Shown: piece after piece, positions 18,925-31,126 of the stretch
How positions within the stretch are numbered: position 1 is the stretch's first letter
Layout: each line of letters starts with the position of its first letter
NCBI RefSeq assembly: GCF_039679125.1
Contig: NZ_CP155551.1
Location: forward strand, 2,604,001-2,668,000
Direction: 5' to 3'
Origin: Blastococcus sp. HT6-4
Lineage (GTDB): Bacteria; Actinomycetota; Actinomycetes; Mycobacteriales; Geodermatophilaceae
Length of the DNA stretch: 64,000 bases
Notes under the pieces: generated by a model
The model's database searches: none
The model's input: the letters and a program-made list of their open reading frames with translations, nothing else
What the model was told of the DNA's origin: nothing
Position numbers and translations under genes: made by a program

Positions 18925-18941
18925 GATCAGGTGACCTGATC
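18925..18941. promoter_or_regulatory. Perfect 17-bp palindrome, likely operator
   Basis: Arms GATCAGGT and ACCTGATC flank a single central G. It lies about 200 bases upstream of the acyl-CoA ligase start and about 65 bases beyond the sirtuin stop. The dyad suits a dimeric TetR- or GntR-type repressor. No such regulator gene is adjacent. Confidence 0.45.
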
Positions 18942-18965
18942 ATGGAGCCTCCTCCCTCGGCGCGG

Positions 18966-19002
18966 ACGGTGAGGGAGGACGCTCCACGGTGAGGGAGGAC
19001 GC
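18966..19002. repeat. Two exact 17-bp direct repeats, 20-bp period
   Basis: The unit ACGGTGAGGGAGGACGC occurs at 18966-18982 and 18986-19002, ending 2 bases from the sirtuin stop codon. The period is close to two helical turns. It may be a protein site or a short duplication. Confidence 0.5.
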
Positions 19003-19004
19003 CG

Positions 19005-19763
19005 TCAGCCGGCCCCGACCAGCCTCGGCAGCGCGGTGCCGATCGGCTCGCGGACGACGAGATCGGCGACGTCGTCGTAGGGCGTCGGCTCGGCGTTGAC
19101 CACGACGACCCGTGCACCCGAGGCCGCCGCGAGGTCGACCAGCCCCGCCGCCGGGTGCACCTGCAGCGACGTCCCGACCGCGAGCAGCACGTCGCAGTCG
19201 CGCGCGGCCGCGGCCGCCGCGTCGATCACGTCGGGGTCCAGCATCTGCCCGAAGCTGATCGTCGCCGACTTGAGGATGCCGCCGCAGACCGAGCAGGCCG
19301 GATCGGGCTCGCCGGCGTCCACCCGGGCCAGCGCGTCGGCCATGCTGGTCCGGTCGCGGCAGGACAGGCACTCGACCTCGTGGACGGTGCCGTGCACCTC
19401 GATGACCAGGCCGGGCGACGAGCCGGCGGCCTGGTGCAGCCCGTCGACGTTCTGGGTGACCAGCGCGCGCAGCCGGCCCTGCTGCTCGAGGTCGACGAGG
19501 GCGGCGTGGCCGGGGTTGGGCCGCACGTCGTGCGCACCCATGTCACGGCGCATCAGCCAGGCCCGGCGCCGGATGTCGGGGTCGCGCACGTAGTACGACA
19601 GCGTCACCAGCTTCTCCGCGTCCGGATCGCGCGTCCAGACACCGTTCGGCCCCCGGTAGTCGGGGATGCCGCTGTCGGTGGAGATGCCCGCGCCGGTGAG
19701 CACGGTGATGCGGGAGGCTGCGGTCAGCCACTCGGGCAGGGGGTCGGGGACGGCGCCGGTCAC
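19005..19763 (-). CDS. Sir2-family NAD-dependent protein deacylase
   Basis: A 252-residue sirtuin. The NAD site has TGAGISTDSGIPDYRG (GAGIS at 24-28) and TQNVDGLHQAAG. The catalytic His is His124 (EVHGTVHE). The zinc ribbon uses Cys132, Cys135, Cys157 and Cys160 (CLSC and CSVC). It removes acetyl or acyl groups from lysines. The GTG start overlaps the stop of the upstream PAP2 gene. It lies immediately before an AMP-forming acyl-CoA ligase, a classic class of sirtuin target. Confidence 0.92.
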   Translation of the reverse strand: MTGAVPDPLPEWLTAASRITVLTGAGISTDSGIPDYRGPNGVWTRDPDAEKLVTLSYYVRDPDIRRRAWLMRRDMGAHDVRPNPGHAALVDLEQQGRLRALVTQNVDGLHQAAGSSPGLVIEVHGTVHEVECLSCRDRTSMADALARVDAGEPDPACSVCGGILKSATISFGQMLDPDVIDAAAAAARDCDVLLAVGTSLQVHPAAGLVDLAAASGARVVVVNAEPTPYDDVADLVVREPIGTALPRLVGAG

Positions 19764-20746
19764 ACCCGCCACGGTAGGGACAGCGCGGCCCGGCGGCCGC
19801 CGGAGCGCACCAGCCGCTCCGCCGGCGGCAGGAGCAGGACGACGCCGCAGGCGTAGGCGACGCCGAGCAGCGTGTCGACGACGTAGTGCTCCCCCGACCA
19901 GACCAGCACCAGCGGCATCAGCGCCGCGTAGGCCACCAGGGCCGCCCGCTGCCACGGCCGCCGGGCCAGCGGCAGGAGCACGATGCACATGAGGACGGCG
20001 AAGGCGGTGTGCAGCGACGGCACCGCCGCCACGAGGTTGACCTGGCCCTGGCTGGTGTCGAGCAGGACGCCGGCACGGGGCAGCCCGAGCACGGCCCACC
20101 CGGCGCTGCTGATCCGGTCGACCGGCTCGATCACGCCCTCCTTGGCGGCCAGCCACGGGGGCGCGGCCGGGTACAGCACGTAGGTCACCAGGCCGGCGAC
20201 CGAGAGCGCGACGACCAGGCGGGCGCAGCGCGCCCAGCGCCGCCGGTCGCGCAGCCACAGCACCGCCAGGACGACCGGAGTCAGCACGAAGTGGCTGCTG
20301 TAGACCAGCGTCGCGAACGCCTTCCACCAGTCGGCCTGCAGCTGGTCCTGCAGCCAGACGGTGGGCAGCACCCCGCCGGTGAGCCACCGGTCGGCGGCCG
20401 CGAGCTCGGCCACGTGCACGGGCATGCCCAGACCGTCGGCCAGCCCCCGGGTGGCGTCGTAGGCCAGGAGGACGGCGACCAGCGGCAGCCAGTCCACGAG
20501 GAGCCCGCCGAGCCGGCCGCGCCCCTGGGTGGCCGCGTGGATCCCGAGCCCGGCCAGCACCCAGCCCAGCAGCACCACCCGGTCGGTGGGCAGGCCGCGG
20601 ACGACGCAGGTGAGGACGAACGCCAGGAGCAGCCCGCCCCAGAGCGCGGCGATCAAGAACCGGGCCGGCGCCCTCCGGCCCGCCGGCAGCCCGGGGCCGG
20701 GTGGCGCCGGGGCCAGGGCGGATACCGGTGAGTCGACCGCGGTCAT
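19760..20746 (-). CDS. PAP2-superfamily membrane phosphatase / phosphotransferase
   Basis: A 328-residue protein with about six to eight membrane helices. Its active-site motifs are VPSLHTAF and GEHYVVDTLLG, the PAP2_3 (inositol phosphorylceramide synthase-like, AUR1-type) version. Members dephosphorylate or transfer phospho-head groups of membrane lipids; in actinobacteria phosphatidylinositol-type substrates are plausible. The ATG opens a Pro/Ala-rich cytoplasmic N-terminus. Its stop overlaps the sirtuin start. Confidence 0.85.
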   Translation of the reverse strand: MTAVDSPVSALAPAPPGPGLPAGRRAPARFLIAALWGGLLLAFVLTCVVRGLPTDRVVLLGWVLAGLGIHAATQGRGRLGGLLVDWLPLVAVLLAYDATRGLADGLGMPVHVAELAAADRWLTGGVLPTVWLQDQLQADWWKAFATLVYSSHFVLTPVVLAVLWLRDRRRWARCARLVVALSVAGLVTYVLYPAAPPWLAAKEGVIEPVDRISSAGWAVLGLPRAGVLLDTSQGQVNLVAAVPSLHTAFAVLMCIVLLPLARRPWQRAALVAYAALMPLVLVWSGEHYVVDTLLGVAYACGVVLLLPPAERLVRSGGRRAALSLPWRV

Positions 20747-20880
20747 GGCGCGGCACCGTAACCGCGCGGTCACGATGACAGCCCGCCCCTGTCGCGGCAC
20801 GCCGGTGGCGCCGGACGGGAGTGACGGGTGGGCCGTCCCGGGCAGGAGGGACGGCACGGGCGCCCGGATGTTTCCCCTCG

Positions 20881-20896
20881 GGTGACAGAGGTCACC
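20881..20896. promoter_or_regulatory. Inverted repeat upstream of aconitase
   Basis: GGTGAC and GTCACC are separated by four bases, with weaker outer symmetry (TTCCC at 20872, GGGAA at about 20902). It lies about 105 bases before the aconitase start and 135 bases before the divergent PAP2 start, a position suited to an operator. A second hairpin, CCGTCCC/GGGACGG, lies at 20833-20854. Confidence 0.4.
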
Positions 20897-20999
20897 GGGT
20901 GAGGGAAGGGTCGCCTGACTCGGTGCTCCCACGCGCGGGCTGGGATGATCGGGGGTGGTCAACGAAGCGTGATGAACCACGAGGGGTAGGCGCAGAGCA

Positions 21000-23870
<2,871 letters not shown>

Positions 23871-23895
23871 CCGACGGACGTCTGAGAACCCGCTG

Positions 23896-24657
23896 ATGGA
23901 CCTGGGCCTGGGTGGTCGTGGATTCCTGCTCACCGGCGCGAGCCGGGGGCTGGGGTTCGCGACCGCCCGGGCCCTCGTCGACGACGGGGCCCGGGTGCTG
24001 GTCAGCTCCCGCTCCGACGACGGCGTCCGCTCGGCCGTCGAGTCGCTCGGCGGCGAGCCGGCCGCGGTCGGGCTGGCCGCCGACCTGGCCGACCCCGAGG
24101 CCGCCGAGCGGCTGGTGGACGACGCCCGCGCCCGGCTCGGCCGCATCGACGGCGCGCTGATCTCGGTGGGCGGGCCGACGCCCGGCACCGTGCTCAGCAC
24201 CCCCGAGGACGCCTGGCGCAGCGCCGTCGACAGCGTCCTCCTCGGGCCACTGCGCCTGGTCAAGGCGCTGGTCCCCCACCTCGGCGAGGGCGCCGCGATC
24301 GCGTTCGTGCTCTCGATCTCCGTGCGCCAGCCGATCGGGCACCTGGCGATCTCCAACGGGCTGCGCCCCGGCCTGGCGATGACGGCGAAGGCGCTGGCCG
24401 ACGAACTCGGGCCCAAGGGGATCCGCGTCCTCGGGCTGCTGCCCGGCACCATCGCCACCGACCGGATCGCCGAGATCGAGACCGCCTCGGGGGACGCGGC
24501 CGCCATGCGCGCCCGGACGGAGGCATCGATCCCCCTGCGCCGGGTCGGCCGGCCCGAGGAGTTCGGCCGGGTCGCGGCGTTCGCCCTCTCCCCCGCCGCC
24601 TCCTACCTGACCGGGACGATGATCGCCGTCGACGGCGGCGTCACCCGGGCGCTGTGA
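23896..24657 (+). CDS. Short-chain dehydrogenase/reductase family protein without YxxxK
   Basis: A 253-residue SDR. The cofactor motif LTGASRGLGFATAR is intact, and the C-terminus has SPAASYLTGTMIAVDGG as in 3-oxoacyl-ACP reductases. Where the catalytic Tyr-x-x-x-Lys should be, the sequence reads LAISNGLRPG, after the Ser of SISVRQPIG. This matches a divergent SDR subgroup with an LSNxLR-type motif, so the usual reductase chemistry is uncertain. It is 25 bases after acnA and overlaps or abuts the next gene, so a three-gene operon is likely. Confidence 0.85.
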   Translation: MDLGLGGRGFLLTGASRGLGFATARALVDDGARVLVSSRSDDGVRSAVESLGGEPAAVGLAADLADPEAAERLVDDARARLGRIDGALISVGGPTPGTVLSTPEDAWRSAVDSVLLGPLRLVKALVPHLGEGAAIAFVLSISVRQPIGHLAISNGLRPGLAMTAKALADELGPKGIRVLGLLPGTIATDRIAEIETASGDAAAMRARTEASIPLRRVGRPEEFGRVAAFALSPAASYLTGTMIAVDGGVTRAL

Positions 24658-24662
24658 GACCG

Positions 24663-25379
24663 ATGACCGCACCGGTGCTGGTCGCCTGCGCGCACGGCAC
24701 CCGCAACCCCACCGGCCGTCGGCTGATCGCCGAGCTGGCCCTGGCCGCCCGCGCCCAGCGCCCCGGCCTCGTCACGACCGCGGCGTTCGTCGACGTCCAG
24801 CCGCCCACCGTCGTCGACGTCGTGGCCGGGCTGTCGGCCGAGGGCCGGCCGGCCGTCGTCGTCCCGCTGCTGCTGTCGGGCGGCTACCACGTGCACGTGG
24901 ACATCGCCGGCGCCGTGGCCGACGCCGAGGCCGCCGTCGCCGCCCGCCCGCTCGGCCCCGATCCCCGGCTGGTGGCGGTCCTGCACGACCGGCTCCTGGC
25001 TGCCGGCGCCGACCCGCGCGACCCGCTCACCGCGGTGGTCCTGGCCGCCGCCGGTTCCAGCGACCCCCGGTCGGTGGCCGACGTCGAGAACACCGCCGAC
25101 CTGCTGCAGCGCGACTGGGCCGGCCCGGTGACGACCGGGTACGGCTCGGCCGCGCAGCCACCGGTCCCCGACGCGGTGGCCGCCGCCCGGAAGGCCGGGG
25201 CGGAGCAGGTGGTCATCGCCTCCTACCTGCTCGCGCCGGGCCACTTCCACGACAAGCTGGCCGGGGCCGGCGCGGACGCGATCACGGCGCCCCTCCTGCC
25301 CGACGACCGCATCGCCGCCGTGCTCCTCGACCGCTACGACGCGGCGCTCCCGGACGGGCCCGGCCGGCCGATAGCCTGA
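24663..25379 (+). CDS. CbiX/sirohydrochlorin chelatase-family protein
   Basis: A 238-residue protein with the two-lobed CbiX layout. The first lobe begins VLVACAHGTRNPTGRR, with the metal-binding His, and later has LLLSGGYHVHVDI. The second lobe has LAAAGSSDPRSV and SYLLAPGHFHDKL. Members insert Fe2+ or Co2+ into sirohydrochlorin for siroheme or cobalamin. The genomic context gives no sulfite or nitrite reductase, so the metal is open. The ATG at 24663 is preferred; a GTG at 24654 overlapping the SDR stop is the alternative. Confidence 0.85.
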   Translation: MTAPVLVACAHGTRNPTGRRLIAELALAARAQRPGLVTTAAFVDVQPPTVVDVVAGLSAEGRPAVVVPLLLSGGYHVHVDIAGAVADAEAAVAARPLGPDPRLVAVLHDRLLAAGADPRDPLTAVVLAAAGSSDPRSVADVENTADLLQRDWAGPVTTGYGSAAQPPVPDAVAAARKAGAEQVVIASYLLAPGHFHDKLAGAGADAITAPLLPDDRIAAVLLDRYDAALPDGPGRPIA

Positions 25380-25384
25380 CGCCG

Positions 25385-25549
25385 GTGACGTCGCTGATCA
25401 TTCTCGCCCTGTACCTGGTCGTCGTCGGCCTGTTCCTCCTGGCGATCTACGTGGTGGTGAACCGTGCGGTGCTGCACGCCCTCCGCACCCACCACGCCGA
25501 GCTGCGCACCGCCGCGACGCCGGGCGACCGATCCCGCCCGGGCGGCTGA
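25385..25549 (+). CDS. Putative 54-residue single-pass membrane protein
   Basis: A GTG start 5 bases after the CbiX stop opens a 54-residue frame. A strong hydrophobic stretch (LIILALYLVVVGLFLLAIYV, residues 4-23) is followed by a basic, His/Arg-rich tail. The hydrophobic run and operon spacing argue that it is real. The ribosome site is weak and I know no family. Confidence 0.45.
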   Translation: MTSLIILALYLVVVGLFLLAIYVVVNRAVLHALRTHHAELRTAATPGDRSRPGG

Positions 25550-25589
25550 GACCGCGCACCCGGGCTGCCGCCGAGGGATCCGGGACGAA

Positions 25590-25604
25590 CCCCGCTCCGC
25601 GGGG
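25590..25604. terminator. Short hairpin between convergent genes
   Basis: CCCCGC and GCGGGG pair around a 3-base loop between the small membrane protein and the leftward HPPD gene. It can serve as a bidirectional terminator. Confidence 0.5.
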
Positions 25605-25631
25605 GGAACGGCCACCTGTGCCCTCCGAGGC

Positions 25632-26945
<1,314 letters not shown>

Positions 26946-27009
26946 CTAGCGCGACCCGGGCCCGGCTGGGCAGACTGCACAGATCGCGTCCGCACCGACC
27001 GGAGGCCCG

Positions 27010-27513
27010 ATGCCCGCGCACGTCCTCGACACCCTCGACGTCGCCCTGCTCGAGGCCCTGCGCGACCACCCGCGGGTGGGGCTGCAGGAGATCGCGCGGA
27101 TCGTGGGCGTCGCCCGCGCCACGGCCACGGCGCGGCTGCAGCGGCTCGAACGCGCCGGCGTCGTCACCGGCTTCGGTCCGGACGTCGACGTGACGGCGGC
27201 GGGCTTCGGCGTCCAGGCCTTCGTCACCCTGGAGATCGCCCAGGGCGCGCTGGAGGAGGTGCACCGGGAGCTGGCCGCGCTCCCGGGCATCCTCGAGGCG
27301 CACGCCACGACGGGCAGCGGCGACGTGCTGTGCCGGGTCGCGGCGTCGTCGCACGAGGCCCTGCAACAGGTGCTCGTGCAGCTCAACCACTCGCCGTCCG
27401 TGGTGCGCTCGACGAGCGTGGTGGCGCTGTCCTGCGTCGTCCCCTGGCGGACGCTGCCGCTGCTGCGGTCGGAGGCGGCCCCCGGCTCGGGTCGGTCACC
27501 CAGCTACCGCTGA
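27010..27513 (+). CDS. Lrp/AsnC-family transcriptional regulator
   Basis: A 167-residue regulator. The N-terminal HTH is DHPRVGLQEIARIVGVARA and TATARLQRLERAGVV. The C-terminal RAM/AsnC ligand domain has HATTGSGDVLCRVAA. Such proteins bind amino acids as octamers. Divergence from hppD suggests control of tyrosine or phenylalanine breakdown. The ATG follows a GGAGG site. Confidence 0.92.
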   Translation: MPAHVLDTLDVALLEALRDHPRVGLQEIARIVGVARATATARLQRLERAGVVTGFGPDVDVTAAGFGVQAFVTLEIAQGALEEVHRELAALPGILEAHATTGSGDVLCRVAASSHEALQQVLVQLNHSPSVVRSTSVVALSCVVPWRTLPLLRSEAAPGSGRSPSYR

Positions 27514-27585
27514 GCGCCGGCACCGCCCCCTGCGGACGGGCGCCGATCCACCGTCCCGGCCCGCGGCTGACCTACTGTGGAGGCG

Positions 27586-28416
27586 ATGGAGCGCGAGCCG
27601 ACCACCGACGGGGCACCGACCCCCGCGCCGGAGGTCCCGCCCGCGGGAACCGAGGAGACAGGGCCCGCCGCAGCCTCCACCACGGCGGCCGCCGAGGGCC
27701 GGGAGAACGGCCCGGAACCGGCCAGGCCGGAACTCTCGACCTCCGGTAGAGGTTCAGCACGGCGACGGACCTGGAGCCGACCTGTGGCCGCCCTCGCCAC
27801 TGCTGCGCTGACCATCGCGCTCGGCTTCGGGCTCACCGTGCAGATCCGCAGCACCACCGAGCCCGAGGGGCAACCGGATCAGCGCGAGGAGGACCTGGTC
27901 CTCATCCTCGACAGCCTCAACGCCCGCGAGGAGACGCTGCGCCGGCAGATCGCCGAGACCCGGCAGACGATCGAGGACCTCAGCAGCGGGCAGGAGCAGT
28001 CGGGCGGCGCGCTCGACGAGGCCGAGTCCCGGGCCGAGGCGATCGGCGTCCTCGCCGGCACCCTTCCCGCCCGGGGGCCGGGTCTCCGGATGACCGTCCA
28101 GGATCCCGACGGCGCCGTCCCGGCCTCGGTCGTGCTGGGTGCCATCCAGGAACTGCGCGGCGCCGGCGCCGAGGCGATCCAGGTCGACGACGTGCGGATC
28201 GTGGTGTCCAGCGCGGTGACCGGGACCCCGGGCGAGCTGCGCATCGACGGACAGCCGATCAGCGCCCCCTACGAGTTCCGCGTGATCGGCCCGCCCCGGG
28301 AACTCGACGTGGCGCTGAAGGTCTCCGGCGGGGTCGTCGCCGACGTCGGCCGCGTGGGCGGCAAGGCACGGGTCGAGCAGGCCGACGACGTCACGGTGGA
28401 CGCGACGGTCGACTGA
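27586..28416 (+). CDS. DUF881-family membrane-anchored protein
   Basis: About 276 residues. The first 60 are Pro/Glu/Ala-rich and cytoplasmic. A membrane helix follows (AALATAALTIALGFGLTVQI), then a short coiled coil (SLNAREETLRRQIAETRQTI) and the DUF881 domain with VVLGAIQELRGAGAEAI and VDDVRIV. DUF881 proteins often occur near division or sporulation loci in actinobacteria, but their role is unknown. A GTG at 27577 is the alternative start; GGAGG lies very close to the ATG. Confidence 0.8.
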   Translation: MEREPTTDGAPTPAPEVPPAGTEETGPAAASTTAAAEGRENGPEPARPELSTSGRGSARRRTWSRPVAALATAALTIALGFGLTVQIRSTTEPEGQPDQREEDLVLILDSLNAREETLRRQIAETRQTIEDLSSGQEQSGGALDEAESRAEAIGVLAGTLPARGPGLRMTVQDPDGAVPASVVLGAIQELRGAGAEAIQVDDVRIVVSSAVTGTPGELRIDGQPISAPYEFRVIGPPRELDVALKVSGGVVADVGRVGGKARVEQADDVTVDATVD

Positions 28417-28426
28417 CCCGCTCCGC

Positions 28427-28891
28427 TCACTGCGGGATGAGCAGCCCGCGCAGCTCCTCGGTGAGGGCCTCCCGGGCCGCGGGGTGCTGGTGCCAGGCGG
28501 CCGGGGTGACCTGGAACAGCGAGATCCGCCACCGGCCACGGCCTTCGTCGACGGCGACGAGCGTGTGGACGGCGTTGAGCTCCGGATCCAGGTCGTTGCC
28601 ACCGGCCGGGATCATCCCGGCGTGCGCGGTCAGCATGGCGACGCCTGCCGCGACCGGGCGGACCGAGCGGACCACCGCGACATAGGCCGGCGTCGGGTGA
28701 CTGCCGAACACCTGCCGCAGGTCGGCCGCGATCGACAGCCGCCCGCGGTGGTGGCTGCCGTCGAACCCGATGATGTCCCCGTCGTCGGTGAACCCCGCGG
28801 CCACCGCCGCGCCGCTGCGCCGGTTCCACCCGTCGATGAAGTCGGTGTACAGCGAGCGGATCTGGGCGTCCTGCGGGTGCGCTGCGGTCAC
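28427..28891 (-). CDS. SnoaL/NTF2-like protein (SgcJ/EcaC type)
   Basis: A 154-residue single-domain protein with the NTF2-like pattern: helix IRSLYTDFIDGWNRRSGAAV, then AGFTDDGDIIGFDGSHHRGR and later VHTLVAVDEGRGRWRI. SgcJ/EcaC relatives often occur in secondary metabolism or as general small-molecule binding proteins; activity cannot be assigned. The GTG start follows a strong GGAGGAG site. The gene converges on the DUF881 gene with only 10 bases between the stops. Confidence 0.8.
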   Translation of the reverse strand: MTAAHPQDAQIRSLYTDFIDGWNRRSGAAVAAGFTDDGDIIGFDGSHHRGRLSIAADLRQVFGSHPTPAYVAVVRSVRPVAAGVAMLTAHAGMIPAGGNDLDPELNAVHTLVAVDEGRGRWRISLFQVTPAAWHQHPAAREALTEELRGLLIPQ

Positions 28892-29146
28892 GTCTCCTCC
28901 TCGCTGGCGTTCGCCGGTACGTCCGACGCCTGCTCTGTTCCTGCGTGACCGCGCCAGCCCGGTCACGTGCCCCGGGCTGTGGACGCCTGGGACAGGAGTG
29001 ACGGTAGTGCTCCGGTGCCCCCGACCGTTCGACCCCCGCCGGTGCCACACGCCGTCTCCTCCGCGGGTTCCGGGCTCCTCCCGAGCGGCTGCCACGCGCC
29101 GTGCCCGGTCGTGCGCGGAGAGCCACGCCGAAGACTCGGCCGCCGG

Positions 29147-31045
29147 TCACCCGACGACGATCGAGCCGCGCTCCCCCTGGGCGAACTGGGTCCGGTACAG
29201 ATCGGCGTACCGACCCTCGCGCGCCAGCAGCTCGTCGTGGGTGCCCGTCTCGACGATCCGCCCCTCGTCGACCACCAGGATCTGGTCGGCACGGCGGATC
29301 GTCGACAGCCGGTGGGCGATGACCAGCGACGTCCGGCCGGCGAGCGCGGTGTCGAGCGCGTGCTGCACCGCCGCCTCCGACTCGCTGTCCAGGTGGGCGG
29401 TCGCCTCGTCGAGGATCACGATCCCGGGGGCCTTGAGCAGGACCCGGGCGATGGCCAGCCGCTGCTTCTCCCCGCCGGAGAGCCGGTAGCCCCGGTCCCC
29501 CACCACGGTGTCCAGGCCCTCGGGCAGCGAGCGGATCAGGTCGGCGATGCGCGCCCCGGACAGCGCGTCCCACAGCTGCTCGTCGGTGGCCTCGGGCCGG
29601 GCGTAGCGCAGGTTGGCCCGGATGGTGTCGTGGAACAGGTGCGCGTCCTGGCTCACCACCCCGATGGCGTCGCGGAGCGAGTCGGAGGTGGCCCGCCGGA
29701 CGTCGACCCCGCCCACCCGGACGGTGCCCTCGGTAGCGTCGTACAGGCGGGGCACCAGGTGGGCGATCGTCGACTTGCCCGCACCCGAGTGCCCGACGAG
29801 CGCCACCAGCTGCCCCGGGGCGACCCGGAAGGAGATGTCGTGGAGGACGGCCGTGGGGCCACCGTGCTGAGGGAGCGACACTTCTTCCAGTGACGGCAAC
29901 GAGACGTCCGCGCCGGCCGGGTAGCTGAAGGACACCCGCTCGAACTGCACCGACCGGTCGTCGGCCGGCACCGGGACGGCGTCGGGCGCCTCCCGGATCA
30001 TCGGCGGAAGGTCGAGCACCTCGAAGACGCGGTCGAAGCTCACCATCGCGCTCATGACGTCGACCCGCACGTTCGCCAGCGCGGTGAGCGGTCCGTACAG
30101 CCGGGACAGCAGCAGGGCCAGCGCGACGACGTCGCCCGCGGTCAGCGCGCCGGTGAAGGCCAGCCACCCGCCGAGGCCGTAGACCAGCGCGGTCGCCAGC
30201 GCCGCCACCAGGGTGAGGGCGGTGAAGAAGGTGCGCCCGTACATGGCCGACAGCACGCCGATGTCCCGCACGCGGGCGGCGCGGCCGCGGAAGGACTCGG
30301 CCTCGACGGCGGGCCGGCCGAACAGCTTGACCAGCAGGGCGCCGGCGACGTTGAACCGCTCGGTCATCGTCGCGTTCATCGACGCGTTGAGCGAGTACGA
30401 CTCCCGGGTGATCTCCTGCAGCCGGCTGCCGATGCGGCGGGCGGGCAGCACGAACAACGGCACCAGCACCAGCGACAGCAGCGTGATCTGCCAGGACAGC
30501 GTGAGCATCACGCCGGCGGTCAGCACCAGGCCGATGACGTTGGAGACGACGCCGGAGAGCGTGGAGGTGAACGCCTGCTGGGCGCCGATGACGTCGTTGT
30601 TGAGCCGGCTGACCAGGGCCCCGGTCTGGGTGCGGGTGAAGAAGGCGACCGGCATGCGCTGCACGTGCTCGAACACCCGGCTGCGCAGGTCGTAGATGAC
30701 GCCCTCGCCGATGCGGGCCGAGTACCACCGGGTGCCCAGCGAGATGCCGGCGTCGATCACCGCCAGCCCCGCGATGATCAGCGCGATGCGGATGATGCCC
30801 CCGGCGGTGCCCTCGAGCCCGGCGATCCGGTTGACGATGTTGCCGGCCAGCAGCGGGGTGATCACCCCGATCACGGAGGAGCCGACGACCAGGGCCAGGA
30901 AGAAGCCCAGTTCGCGCCGGTACGGCCGGGCGATCTCCAGGATCCGCCGGACGGTGCCCTTCGGCAGCTTCCGCGACGTCACCGACGGGTCCCGCTTGAA
31001 CGACCGCATGGCCGCCATCGAGGTCATGGGGCTGCTCACGTCCAC
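29147..31045 (-). CDS. ABC exporter, fused membrane and ATPase domains
   Basis: A 632-residue half-transporter. Six membrane helices lie at about residues 45-335. The ATPase domain has GHSGAGKST, signature LSGGEKQRLAIAR and Walker B IVILDEATAHLD, then an H-loop VIAHRLST. It works as a dimer to export lipids, drugs or peptides (MsbA/BmrA-like). The GTG at 31045 follows GAGG; the frame is open for 15 more codons. It has no partner gene nearby, consistent with a homodimer. Confidence 0.93.
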   Translation of the reverse strand: MDVSSPMTSMAAMRSFKRDPSVTSRKLPKGTVRRILEIARPYRRELGFFLALVVGSSVIGVITPLLAGNIVNRIAGLEGTAGGIIRIALIIAGLAVIDAGISLGTRWYSARIGEGVIYDLRSRVFEHVQRMPVAFFTRTQTGALVSRLNNDVIGAQQAFTSTLSGVVSNVIGLVLTAGVMLTLSWQITLLSLVLVPLFVLPARRIGSRLQEITRESYSLNASMNATMTERFNVAGALLVKLFGRPAVEAESFRGRAARVRDIGVLSAMYGRTFFTALTLVAALATALVYGLGGWLAFTGALTAGDVVALALLLSRLYGPLTALANVRVDVMSAMVSFDRVFEVLDLPPMIREAPDAVPVPADDRSVQFERVSFSYPAGADVSLPSLEEVSLPQHGGPTAVLHDISFRVAPGQLVALVGHSGAGKSTIAHLVPRLYDATEGTVRVGGVDVRRATSDSLRDAIGVVSQDAHLFHDTIRANLRYARPEATDEQLWDALSGARIADLIRSLPEGLDTVVGDRGYRLSGGEKQRLAIARVLLKAPGIVILDEATAHLDSESEAAVQHALDTALAGRTSLVIAHRLSTIRRADQILVVDEGRIVETGTHDELLAREGRYADLYRTQFAQGERGSIVVG

Positions 31046-31126
31046 CGCCCCTCCTCGCCTCCGCCGGTCACGCCCCGGCTGCTCGTCCAACCGGGGCGTG
31101 ACCGCGCTTGTTCCGCCGTCCGGCGG

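Noticed and set aside
20833-20854. Hairpin CCGTCCC/GGGACGG as a terminator
   Set aside because: It lies between two divergent gene starts, so it cannot terminate either gene; a leader or operator role is unproven.
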